Shown: in pieces, positions 36,373-46,795 of the stretch | Layout: each line of letters opens with the position of its first letter | How positions within the stretch are numbered: position 1 is the stretch's first letter | Assembly (NCBI GenBank): GCA_030549495.1 | Contig: JAUIRK010000003.1 | Location: 530,001-594,000, forward strand | Direction of reading: 5' to 3' | Length of the DNA stretch: 64,000 nt | Source: Nectonema munidae | Lineage: Eukaryota; Nematomorpha; Nectonematoida; Nectonematidae | The notes under the pieces: generated by a model | What the model saw: only the letters and a program-made list of their open reading frames with translations | What the model was told of the DNA's origin: nothing | The model's database searches: none | Position numbers and translations under genes: made by a program

Positions 36373-38807
36373 CAGTTATACGAGGTTTAGAATAACGAAT
36401 TTTTGAAGATACGAGTAAACTAATATTGTACGTTGCATCTATTTGCGAGCAAAACCCCGAACTTACGAGTAATCTACTCTTCAAATAAGTTACTACATCG
36501 TAGTACATAAATTTATGCCAAAGAAAGATTTTCCAGATTATGGATTTTAATGATGATTAATTATCATGATGTGCTAATAGTGGAAAAAGCGACTACTTCA
36601 TCCAGTGCAGGATGTGATACAGATTGTATGTAAAGGCGCCTTGTTCTGCCAAAAAGCAATTACTTTAGAAACAAAGTTGAAAATATTAAAGAAACATGAA
36701 AGTGGTGAACGACTCGGTGATCTCGCCAAGCATTACAATCTATCTACTTCAACGGTGGCCACAATTAAAAAGGACAAAGAAAAAATTATTCTAAGTGCTC
36801 AAACCCCTTATGTGCTAAAATTATAAACAAGTATAGACCTACTCTAATGCAAGACATGGAAGGGTTTGTTATCACTATGGCTAGACGATATGTGTGTGCG
36901 AAATGACTGCCCAATGACTAACCCTTCCATTCAAGAAAAAGCCCTATCCTTATTTGAAGATCTCAAGCAAAAACATAAAGAGAAAACTGGTCCTAGTAAT
37001 TCTACCCTTATCCCAGAATTCAAAGCTAGCAGGGGCTGGCTTGAAAGATTCAAGAAAAGATACAATTTGCATAGTGTGAAAAAGTGCGGTGAAGCAGCGA
37101 GTTCAGTTAATGCGGCAGCAGTAGATTACCTTTCTGTTTTAAAAAAAATGGTATCTGATGGTGGATATAGTGCCATGCAAGTATTCAATGCAGACGAAAC
37201 CGCTCTGTATTGGAAGAAGATGCCTAAAAGAAGCGTTATTTCGAGGGAAGAAAAGTCAGCTCCAGGACATAAAGCCTCTAGTGACCGAGTTTCCTTGCTT
37301 CTTGGTGGAAATGCTGCAGGTGATTTTAAGCTCAAACCCCTCATTATTAATCAATCAAAAAACCCAAGAGCACTTAAAGGAGTTGTTAAAGAGAATCTGG
37401 CAGTAATTTAGCGATGAAATAAAAAGGTCTGGACAACTAGGTCTGATTTTGAAGATTGGTTCAAAAAATTTTTCTGCCCAGCATTTAAAAAATATTGTAC
37501 CAGTAAGAACATCTCACATAAAGCATTGTTACCGCTCGACAATGCACCAGGTCATCCCATGAACTTGTCAGATCTTAATGATCATGTTCAGGTGGAGTTT
37601 CTGCCTAAGAACACGAGCGCATTAATTCAACCAATGGATCAGGGCATAATTTCTACATTTAAAGCTATCTTCTCTCTTTATTCTATCTTCGACATACCTT
37701 CAGACCAATGATTAAGGCAATAGATAGAGATAGAAGCCTGAAATTAGTAGATTTCTGGAAAAGTTTCAACATCAAAGATGCAATTGACAATGTATCTGAA
37801 GCATGGAAAGAAGTTACAGAGTATAATATGAATAGGGTATGGAGAAAAATATGATCAGAGTGTGTAAATGATTTTTGTAGGTTACCTCAAACTCAACCCA
37901 TCGTAAATGATATCGTAAACCTTGCGCATCAAGTAGGATTTGAAGAAGTCAATGAGGAAGATGTCAATGAATTGCTTAATTCACATTCTGAAGAACTAAC
38001 AAACGAGGATTTAATGGCTTTCGAATGAGACAGGGCTGATGAGGATGAAGAAACCGAAAAAGAAAAAATGCCAAAACTTAATGTAACAGGAAAAATGCTT
38101 TCTGATGCAATGTCTTTCTTTGAGCTGTTTTTGGAGATTCTTGTTAACAATAATCCAAATCGACAACGTAGCATTAAGTTAGAACGAAATCTTGAAAGCG
38201 CCCTTCTCCTTAATATTTTTTAAAGCTTAATGCTCCCATCCAGTCTGCTAACAAAGATCATGCTGAATTTGTAACTCCTGCTGATGTCACTAATTGTAAC
38301 TTAGAAGATGATCCTGTTGTGCTTGCTCTAAATGAAGAACACTTTCAAGAGTTTCAGGTAATTTCATTAAGCAATGAAGACACTGATTCGCTTGCGGTTA
38401 TTGGAACGCCATCTTCAAGATCATCGTAACATCAAATCTCTATCAACTCCATTACCTGAACTTCAAGTTTCATATAATAATTCATCAATAATTAATTAAC
38501 TTAATACTTGTAAATTGATTTTTATAAATTTTTTTTGTTTGTTTTTCTTTTAGTGATATGCAAATAAATTCTTCTTCTTCTTAATGATTTTTTTGTTAAT
38601 AAATTTTACCAATTTTAACATGTCTATGTTTATATGTTGCTCAGTTATTATATTTTCTTATACTAAACTTTCAATTTTGGGAGTTGGTAGAAACGCATTA
38701 AAGTTTTTATAATAGGAGTCAATGAGAAATTGTGCTTCTATTTACGAATTTTCAATTTACAAGCGGTTTTCAAAGAACGGAAGTCAATCGTAAATCGAGG
38801 TTATCAT
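36373..38807 (+). mobile_element. Old Tigger/pogo-type DNA transposon
   Basis: It encloses the dead transposase at about 36605-38220. The left end reads CAGTTATACGAGGTTTAGAA and the right end on the - strand CATGATAACCTCGATTTACG. They resemble each other and the usual Tigger end pattern (CAGT...CCTCG.TT..ACGA) only imperfectly, so the ends are tentative. A TA duplication cannot be shown. Confidence 0.5.
36605..38220 (+). pseudogene. Tigger (CENP-B/jerky-type) transposase, broken
   Basis: N-terminal helix-turn-helix: KAITLETKLKILKKHESGER followed by LAKHYNLSTSTVATIKKDKE. A CENP-B-type second DNA-binding helix region follows: LLSLWLDDMC and RGWLERFKKRYNLHSVKKCG. The DDE_1 catalytic core has VFNADETALYWKKMP, LPLDNAPGH and PKNTSALIQPMDQGIISTFK, so all three Asp of the D-D-D triad are present. 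A later part reads LVDFWKSFNIKDAIDNVSEA. The frame is broken by a stop and shift at about 36826-36870, two stops at about 37409-37417, a shift after about 37700, a stop near 37852 and another near 38026. The normal start is not in frame. This is an old relic of a full element. Confidence 0.85.
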
Positions 38808-40320
38808 GATAGAGGATTTTCATTACGAGAATTTTTGGCAAATTTTTCTTAAAATAGATCAGACAGGTTGTGTGATTATAATGTGGTTTTCTTTGACTTT
38901 AAAGAAAATTTTTGGATTCAAAAATATTAATTTAATAAGATTTGCTGATATTTTCTACTGCGACAAATGGAAAATTTTATAATGTTATGAAGTTTGAGAA
39001 TAAATTTTATGAAAGTTAATTAGTCTAATCTGAACTAAATTTTGATTTTTTATTTGAATTTATTCTTAAGCTTTTTTTATGTTTTCAAATTTTAGACTTC
39101 ATAGTATATCCCAAAATTAATTATGTTGATATTGAAGCTTGAACGATTTCCATTTTGAAACTGGAATTGCAATTCTTAAATACCGATTTTTTAGATGTTT
39201 AATATATGATATCTTAAAGAATATCAAAAAGTGTCTTGAAAATTTTTCCTAGGAAAAAATGTTATATAATTTTGATGAAAATTCTCAGGCTAAAATATCA
39301 TTTAAAAAAAATCTTCGTCAGAGGAATGTAAAACTTAGTAAAAAAGGTTTCAAACCTTTTTTTGACAATTAATAATACGTTTTTAAGTTACTAGCATTAA
39401 GGCTGTCTATGAACATAAGAACGATTAATTTTCTAGATATATTATAAATAAATTTCAATTTATTATATTATTAATCTGGTTTTCAGTCAAAGATTAATGT
39501 CTCTTTTAAAAAATTATTTAAAAATTCCAAATAATGATGAATTTGCTCGTGTTACTTTTTTCCCTATATTTCTAAAGGCTTTTTATTGTACAACTGTTGA
39601 TTTAGGTAAATTTATTAATATTTTTTTCTAAATGTGAAAATCATTTTTTTTAATTTAATTGTAAAAATGCAAACAAATGGTAAAATAGTTCTTAATTTAA
39701 TGCACGTTGCCACAGGAACTGTTACTTTTATTTAAAAACATCTCAACTTTTAAGTAATATTAGTATTTAAAAATGGGCCTACTGTATTATTTTAGATTTT
39801 TGATTTTATATATATTAATCCCATGTAAGATGTCAATTTCTATAATACAGGGGCGCACATCCTTGAAATTATTGGAGGGGCGGACTTTCAAGCGTCTTCC
39901 AAAAAGGAAAAAAAAATTTCTGAATTCCTATTCCTCTCTTGTCTATTCTATTTCATTCCTAATTAAGCTTTACGTCAACAATGAATGAGGACTTATAAAT
40001 AGCTCCTTCTCCCTTACTTTAAATAGATGCGCCCTATCTCCAAATTATATGTAGAAAAGGGGTAAAGATATCAATTAACAATAAAAAAATTATTGAATGA
40101 AAAAAATCATTCATTAATGTTCAGTTGTTCCATTTATTCTTCCTAAAAAATGAAAATATTTTATTGAGAAAAATAAATTAAAAAAACACATCAAAATTAC
40201 ATAACTTTTCTGAGGTAATTTCTATCAAAAATGTAAAACAAAACTAAAGTTAGAAAACGGTATTAGAATTTTTCATTCTTTTTAGTGTATAAGAATAAGT
40301 GTAAGTTAGTTAGACTCTAA
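38808..40320. other. AT-rich intergenic region
   Basis: No gene recognised. A possible small element at about 39848-40034 (caggggcgcacatc on the left, gatgcgccctat on the right) is too weak to call. Confidence 0.4.
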
Positions 40321-40323
40321 AAA

Positions 40324-41270
40324 GGGTATAAAATAAAGATAAAATTGTGCAAACAAAAACAAAACAATAAATTAAGATGGCATTACTTCATTTTTCTCAG
40401 CATCATTCAAAAATAGTTTAAACGTTAAATTGGTGCAAGCTACAAAAACCTACAAAAAGTAAAATAACTTAATATTTTACAATAATTTGCCGTTTATAAT
40501 AACTTTTAAGGAAAAAAAGTCTATCAGAAAAAATTATAGAGCTTCAACAAAAACTAAAAATATTTACAGAATAACTTAAGTTTTTTGAAAACTAATTTGA
40601 CGTATCCACTACAGCATACTCTATGGGTAACATGACAGGTTGGTTGAGATGATGGACTCAGCACGGAAGCCTCTGGATTCGATTTCTCATCAATACCAAT
40701 TTGTTCATAGTTTGACATAAGCAGTACATCAGTGCCTTGTCAATGAAAACACACCCATAGTACCTTTACCTTACCTTTTACTCAAAATTGAAAAATTTAC
40801 TACATAATTAACATAAGAGAGAAAGAGACAAAATAAACTAATAAAGCAATTTTCACTATTTAAAATGAAACTGTCTGTTCTCAGAATAATTTCAAAATAA
40901 TAGGAGGCATAAAAAATGAGATAGTTTATCGGCACTTTATTTGATATTTTCAAGTTTTTATAAGCAGCAAAAGCCAACATTGAAGTAGCTAACCCTTATA
41001 GGGTGATTTGGTAACGCTTGTATTTTTTACATTCTGTAAGGAATCATAGTATACAAAAAACGGTAGTTTAATCACTTTTCATAAAATTATTTAAGTCTAA
41101 GAACACAAAATCAGAAAAAAACCATTTTAACTAACATATATCATAAAAATCATAGTATACGAAAATAAGAAAAACATTGCGTTTTTTGACTATTTCTCTG
41201 TCTACAAATAAAATTCTGACAGCTGTCAAAAATAAATCAAGTACATTTTTAACAACTGAAACTATTTATA
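40324..41270. repeat. Segmental duplication, copy A, left block
   Basis: It matches 49972-51078 in the same orientation. By eye the block 40771-41265 differs from 50588-51078 at roughly 3 percent of positions. The part at 40324-40560 differs more. Copy B carries about 200 extra bases at 50220-50425. Both copies include the same SINE. Confidence 0.85.
40623..40779 (+). mobile_element. tRNA-derived SINE, copy A
   Basis: A pol III A-box-like word tggttgagatg (40641-40651) and a B-box-like word gattcgatttc about 35 bases later, then about 80 bases of tail ending in a short (acctt)n run. The corresponding copy in the duplicate has the exact B-box GTTCGATTC. The folding is too weak for a working tRNA, so a SINE or tRNA relic is preferred. 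Confidence 0.6.
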
Positions 41271-41304
41271 ATTTTAAGAAAATGTACACTAAGCTATATT
41301 ATAA

Positions 41305-43687
41305 CACTGGTCAACAACAAATTTGTTGTCTGAATTTTTTAAGCTGATTTAGGACGAATCTGATGCGCTGAATCCAAAACTCACATTAGTTTTGTTCAAT
41401 CAGGTCAAGTTTTTGAGATATGGCCACATGTCGTTTTTTACATTTTTGTTCACATGTACGCATGTGTGGAGCATTTTAGAAGTTGGTGGGGGTAAAATGT
41501 CATGTCAAATAATTGTTTTGATTGGAAATAATTATTTTAATGACAAGAAGTATTCAGGTAAAAAGTTGTATTTCTTGAAATAACGAACTCTGAAGAATGT
41601 ACAATACCTACATGCGACAATTTATGACTAATTTGTACCTATTTTTGTTTTGTGGGTGAATGATATGGCTTCGACCAGAAGATCGTGCAGAAATAAGCCC
41701 GATGTCTTTTGCTACATATGTGGAAAATACACCATTGCTCCTAATAGGAAGCCAGTTACAAGTTACATAAGGCGTGCTTACCATGCTTATTTTGGTATTA
41801 AACTTGGTGACCAGGATAAAGCTTGGGCGCCACACATGGTGTGCAAAGCATGCACCGAGACTTTGCGTGGGTGGCCCAACGGCAAGAGGAGTCTGAAGTT
41901 TGGAATTCCCATGGTTTGGAGGGAGCCGACAAACCATGTCACTGACTGCTAATTCTGCGCTGTTGATGTGTCTGGAATCAACAGAAAGAACCGGGGCAGC
42001 CTCAAGTATCCTGATCTTCAATCAGCACGTCGTCCTATAGCTCATTGTGATGCAATTCCAGTGCCTATCTTCGGCAAACTTCCTGACATTAGTGACGAAG
42101 ATGCCTCCAGTGTTGAAGGACATGAAGAAGAAGTGGTTCTTGAAGATGATGCTCCACATCCATTTTCCCAAAAGGAATTGAATGATCTAGTTCGCGACCT
42201 CAGCTTGTCAAAGGACTCTGCCGAACTGTTGGCATCCAGATTGAAGGAAAAAACCTCGTCTCTGACAGTGCTCGCATCAGCTTCTTCCGCAACAGGCATC
42301 AAGAGTACCTCCGTTTTTTCTCTGAAGAGAAGGACTTGGTGTACTGTGCTGATATTGCACAGCTTCTGCTCAAGCTTGGAGTGCCATAGTACGAACCCAA
42401 AATTGGAGACTGTTCATTGACAGCAGCAAGCGATCACTGAAATGTGTTTTGCTACACAACGGTAACCAGTTTGCCTCTGTACCCATCGCTCACTCGACTA
42501 CACGGAAGGAGAAGTATGAAGCGGTGAAATATGTGTTGGAGAAAATTGGTTATGTTCAGCATAAGTGGTTTATTTGTGTTGACCTGAAGATGGTGAACTT
42601 TTTGTTTGGACAACAGTCTGGCTTCACCAAGTACCCATGTTTTTTGTGCATGTGGGATAGTAGGGACCGTGCTCAGCATTACACGAAGAAGGACTGGCCT
42701 GTGTTTGAGGAATTGGTGCCATGCAAAGAAAGGAACGTCATCAACGACCCTCTGGTGGACAGAGACAGAATACTCCTCCCACCGCTGCACATCAAGCTCG
42801 GCTTAATCAAGCAGTTCACCAAGGCTCTGGACAAAGATGGTGACTGCTTCACTTACTTGTGCCAGGCTTTTCCAGGATTGGCCATGGAGAAGTTGAAAGC
42901 TGGCATCTTTGATAGTCCTCAGATCCGTCAGCTCGTCAGAGATTCAAAGTTCAAAAACTCAATGAACGAAGTGGAACTGGAAGCGTGGACGACATTTGTT
43001 TTGGTAGTGAAGAACTTTCTTGGCAACAATAAGGCCAGCAACTACGCAGAACTTTTCAACAACATGCTGTCTGTTTTCAGAAACCTGGGCTGCAACATGA
43101 GCATCAAGATGCACTACCTATTTTCACATATGAACCGGTTTCCTGAGAACCTGAGTTCAATGAGTGACGAGCAGGGGGAGAGATTCCATCAGGACATGAA
43201 GGAGATGTAGACCAGGTATCAGGGTCGCTGGGACGCAGTCATGATGGCTGACTACTTTTGGAATCTGATGAGAGACCTCCCTGCCGCTGAACATTCCAGG
43301 AGTTCGAAGAAATGGAAGTTCAAGCCCTGAAGTTTGAACAGTGGTGACGCAACATGCAATTTACTTGTACTTACCTTTATCAATGCCCACCATTCAGATG
43401 ACAGTAATCGATGTTTCTATCATGTAATCAATAAATGTTGTTGGCAAAACATTTTTTTCTTAAAAACATGTTTAGGATGATATGTGTTGACAAAAATCAG
43501 CTGATAATGCCACAAAAATGTAATTGATTTTGTCACAAGATCTGATTTTTTCAAATCAACTTAGCACAAAAACCTGACCTGATGGAGAGAAACGGATACC
43601 ATTTCCTGATTCAGCAGTGCCAGAATACCCTAATTCACTTGTAGAAATCTAGACAACATTCAGAAAGTAAAAAATTGTTGACCAGTG
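41305..43687 (+). mobile_element. CACTG-ended DNA transposon (CACTA/EnSpm-like), 2383 bp
   Basis: The left end is CACTGGTCAACAACAAAT and the right end on the - strand CACTGGTCAACAATTTTT, sharing 13 bases exactly. Both flanks are TAA (41302-41304 and 43688-43690). CACTR ends with a 3-bp duplication are typical of the CACTA/EnSpm group. The inside is occupied by one decayed gene (41665-43330). It lies between the left block of copy A of the segmental duplication and the GPCR. Confidence 0.8.
41665..43330 (+). pseudogene. Decayed gene of the CACTG element: orphan protein with Cys-rich N-terminus
   Basis: It begins MASTRRSCRNKPDVFCYICG. The Cys pairs CYIC, CKAC and DC.FC suggest a zinc-binding N-terminus. 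Then come KYPDLQSARRPIAH, LNDLVRDLSLSKDSAELLAS, LFIDSSKRSLKCVLLHNGNQ, VDLKMVNFLFGQQSGFTKYP followed by CFLCMWDSRDRAQHYTKKDW, LPPLHIKLGLIKQFTKALDK, NFLGNNKASNYAEL, and GERFHQDMKEM..RYQGRW. I recognise this as a widespread uncharacterised family in arthropods and Hydra. About five breaks are visible: a TAA at 41950-41952, a one-base loss near 42250, a TAG at 42387-42389, a one-base loss near 42400 and a TAG at 43208-43210. The G/C content is clearly above the surroundings, suggesting a recent arrival. Confidence 0.75.
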
Positions 43688-43883
43688 TAATATTTGGAAT
43701 ATAAAATTGCTTTTAGTTTAAAAATGGTATTTTGGCAATTTTTAAATTATGTGATGTGCACTATAGAACAAAAATTTATTGAAAAAACCATAATCACTAC
43801 TTCTAATTAATGAATATTGAAAACAGCTGAAGCAAGAACTAATATTTTTTGTTGAAGATAATTTCTTCGAAAAAGATATAAAA

Positions 43884-44969
43884 TTATTCGCAAAAATGGG
43901 AAAATTTCTTAATTTTTTCTCTGAACTGTCTAAAGCTTAGAAACAAATAAATGTTAAAACAAAAGTTTGATAATTCCATCAGTAGGAAAATCATTGAAAG
44001 AATACCATTATATGTAAAGAAGGACTTTGAAATCTGTGAAATAGCCATTGGAAACCTGCACATAATGGTGTGCATGCTCAGAAGAATGATATAGATGTTT
44101 GTATTGGTATTCTTTTTCTTGTTGTTCAAATCGCAGGAATTTATTACAGGGTACTGTTTAAAACGATAAGAGATAGAGAATTTAAGGGCTGTGCGAGCTA
44201 TGATTGTAGCCTCTCTTTTCTTTAGCTTTATGATAATGAGGATATTGAAAATAATCAAAGAAGTCAGAGGCAGAATATTTGAAATGAGTTGAATGAACAC
44301 ATTCAAGCAGATGCCAGCTCTGGAGAAGTTAGAGACAGAATTGTACTCTCTTATGTACATAACTTTTCCTTTGTCCTGATCAAAACAAAACTCATGAAAA
44401 TCGATTAGGGAAATGTAGGAAAAGTTGATAAAAATTATGGCAAAGCTGATGCAGAAGAACGTGTATTTTGGGTATGCTGAATGCTTCTTATAATTTCTGA
44501 ACTTTATTGGAAAGACTAGTGCTACAAAGCGCTCCAGCGTTGTAACTAAAAGCACGTATGATTCAATCGACATTACTCCATTGAGAGTGGGGCTGAGAAT
44601 TCCATAAATACCCACTGAAGCCCAAAGACTCAAATACTGCTTTTTTGTAGTGAAGAGGAATAAGAAGTACATGATGATTACCGCCAGATCTAACGTGTTC
44701 AATGCCTTAACTAGGAACAATTTTTCATTCACCCTAAAGAGAAGCAGGTATACGATCATGCATTTGAAAACGCCAAAAAGCAACACTGCACACGCTATCC
44801 ACAACAAGGTGTCTACGCTTTTTCCTGGGACCAGCCAAAGTTCTTCCGAACAAGGCAGCAAGGAAGAATCATTTCCAAGAGGCATGCATATATGGAACAT
44901 AGAGGGCTTATTTGCAACAGAGAAAGGTAGTTTGTGCAGTCTGAAACAAAATTCTCTTGCATAAATCAA
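43884..44969 (-). CDS. Rhodopsin-family GPCR, FMRFamide-receptor-like
   Basis: An intact 361-codon single exon. Seven hydrophobic segments lie at about residues 55-78, 84-106, 123-148, 168-190, 222-249, 290-318 and 322-345. TM2 has LDLAVI with the conserved Asp. TM3 ends in TLERFVALVFPIKFRNYKK, where ERF replaces DRY, as in peptide receptors of the FMRFamide-receptor type. TM7 has NFCFNIYLF in place of NPxxY. There is one sequon (NDS, about residue 33). The usual Cys at the top of TM3 is not seen, although a Cys lies in loop 2 (HEFCFD). Such receptors sit in the plasma membrane and signal through G proteins on binding a neuropeptide; the ligand here is unknown. The start could be the first Met or the one at residue 24; in the truncated copy B this second Met is Leu. 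Confidence 0.82.
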   Translation of the reverse strand: MIYAREFCFRLHKLPFSVANKPSMFHICMPLGNDSSLLPCSEELWLVPGKSVDTLLWIACAVLLFGVFKCMIVYLLLFRVNEKLFLVKALNTLDLAVIIMYFLFLFTTKKQYLSLWASVGIYGILSPTLNGVMSIESYVLLVTTLERFVALVFPIKFRNYKKHSAYPKYTFFCISFAIIFINFSYISLIDFHEFCFDQDKGKVMYIREYNSVSNFSRAGICLNVFIQLISNILPLTSLIIFNILIIIKLKKREATIIARTALKFSISYRFKQYPVINSCDLNNKKKNTNTNIYIILLSMHTIMCRFPMAISQISKSFFTYNGILSMIFLLMELSNFCFNIYLFLSFRQFREKIKKFSHFCE

Positions 44970-45579
44970 GGAATATTAACTTTTATATTCTAATATTACA
45001 ATACTTATTTTACATTGATAAATTATTAAACGCAATGTTAATATTTCTTCATCGCTTTGAACGCAATGTTTAATTTTTAAAATTAATTTAACAACTGAAT
45101 CCTATACAGTCATCACAGAGCTTTACAAATATTACCGACATGAATTTAATTCTTCTTGCAGAACGCGCTCATAAAAGCTGCAGATAAATTCTTCACAACT
45201 CCATTCCTTAGATCTTTCTCAAATAAGGGATTATTTTCAATATTTTAATTTTACAAAAAAAATTGTTGCAAATTATGTTTACATAATCTTTTATTTAAAA
45301 CTTGAGATAGAAATATGGATAGTAAAATCTCCTTGTGCAAATGTACCTTACATTCTTTTTTACTTTTTAAGCTGTTTCACTTTTACTAAGCGAATCTAAT
45401 TTCAACGATAGCCCGATTCCATAAAAATTAAGAATATTGGACTTAGTAAATGATTTCTTTAAAGTATGAAATATGCTCCTAAAAGCTCTATTTATTGATT
45501 TATACATTTGAAATATCAAAAATTTGACTCGATTTAGATCAATTTCTACACCTTTCACGCGTTTGTACTGAGTCTGAAA
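44731..45579. repeat. Segmental duplication, copy A, right block
   Basis: It matches 52160-53008 at a constant offset of 7429, so no net insertion or deletion in 849 bp. I counted about seven substitutions by eye, i.e. near 0.8 percent. It covers the first 79 codons of the GPCR and its upstream flank. Confidence 0.92.
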
Positions 45580-45589
45580 TTAGTGCGTA

Positions 45590-45720
45590 TCAGAGATTAC
45601 CACAAGAAAACAAGAATTGGGGATAAAGTCCAGATTTCGGAACACCTTTAATTTATAATGCTATGACTAGACAAAGATTCAAGCTAATCAAGCAATGCCT
45701 TTTTCCAGAGAAGCGGAAGC
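45590..45720 (+). pseudogene. Short piggyBac transposase fragment
   Basis: One + strand frame reads NWG-stop-SPDFGTPLIYNAMTRQ then RFKLIKQCL. This matches the W.pd.dfG.p.....m.r.RF..I...l segment in the N-terminal part of piggyBac transposases. No other part of the transposase is nearby. Confidence 0.5.
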
Positions 45721-46349
45721 GCTCAGAAAATGCATGCTTTCGCCTCCTGCTTTCTCAAAATAGATGTGCTACCTCTTCTGCTCCCCCTTCCTAACTCACA
45801 AAAATAAACATTTAGTAATAAAATTAAGTTATCATTTGCTTTTCGTTAAAAATAATATGAATTTTGTTTGTAACTATACCCAATTTCTTTTATTTTCATT
45901 GAAAGCAATAACTAATGGAAAGTATAAAAATTCAACGAGCTCTCTCGGCCAACTTTTTGTTACAAGGGAGAAGAATGTCGCTCATATATAAAAATAAAGG
46001 GTTAGTTTCTTATTTTTAAATATTTCATGCCACAAAAGTTTTAAGTTATTTGATTTTTGAAATTACGCGAGCATTACTTTTGACCTTACGATACGCCACT
46101 GATTTAAACAACCACGTCTTTTCTTCCAGACAAGGACAGTTGTTATCAATTTACTAAATAAATAACTAGATAACATAAAACCAATTTTGCATTAGGTCAA
46201 CCCTTTTATGGGGTGGATTATCTTCAAAGGTCAGTGGAGGGGTGGCTAATTGTCCAGATACGCATTTGCATATCCTCTCTTTGATATTCCTTTGCATGCG
46301 AGACACGTGTTTAGAATAACTTGTCTTTATTTTATTTCAACTTTTTTAG
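45721..46349. other. AT-rich sequence, probably intron of the gene ending at 46561
   Basis: No exon recognised. An open frame begins at 46250, but its first 33 codons do not look coding and an acceptor lies at 46340-46349. Confidence 0.4.
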
Positions 46350-46561
46350 AAGATGAAAGTAAAGGTAAGCAAATTCTTCAAAGCAAATCGCAAAAGCTAA
46401 AGAAGGAAAATGAGGCCACCTTAGGGCTCGATTTGAACTACTCGGATGAAGAATTTGATTACAAAAGCAGTGAGTACTTCAAGTTCAACAAGTGGACCTT
46501 TTATGATCAGCAAGTGGCCTTAACTAAATACAGAATGCCGCAGCCTTCCTCGCATGGCTGA
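46350..46561 (+). CDS. Terminal exon of an unrecognised host gene
   Basis: The acceptor is ttcaacttttttag. The exon then reads EDESKGKQILQSKSQKLKKE, GLDLNYSDEEFDYKSSEYFK and NKWTFYDQQVALTKYRMPQP, with stop TGA at 46559-46561. The composition is richer in G and C and clearly coding-like, and AATAAA follows 70 bases later. The acidic, then aromatic/basic C-terminus looks like a conserved tail, but I do not recognise the protein. Earlier exons are not visible between this exon and the oppositely oriented GPCR, so they may be short, far upstream, or separated by the duplication. Confidence 0.62.
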
Positions 46562-46631
46562 TAAAGATTCCATCAAATCTTACTTTGATTTTATTGCTTA
46601 TCCCATATGTTGTTTGGTTTTATATTTCTGA

Positions 46632-46637
46632 AATAAA
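46632..46637 (+). promoter_or_regulatory. Poly(A) signal AATAAA
   Basis: AATAAA 70 bases after the stop at 46561 on the same strand. Confidence 0.5.
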
Positions 46638-46795
46638 GATATGAAATTTTCTTCATTTGCTTTTTTTCATGTAAAGTGCGTTTTTGAACGAAAAGCAGGC
46701 TCTTTTTCCTTCATGCATCCTTTCAATGATTCTGAATAAATGGAAAAAAATATAAATTTGGCATTATGTCCTATCTAGTTGGCAAATACATATTA

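Noticed and set aside
36605-38220. A domesticated jerky/CENP-B-like host gene
   Set aside because: Several stops and shifts interrupt it, so it is a dead transposon rather than a preserved gene.
39848-40034. A MITE with ends caggggcgcacatc and gatgcgccctat
   Set aside because: The ends match only loosely and flanks show no duplication.
40771-40980. A 69-codon frame on the - strand, repeated at 50588-50797
   Set aside because: Its conservation between the two sites is explained by the recent segmental duplication. No codon bias, domain or poly(A) context.
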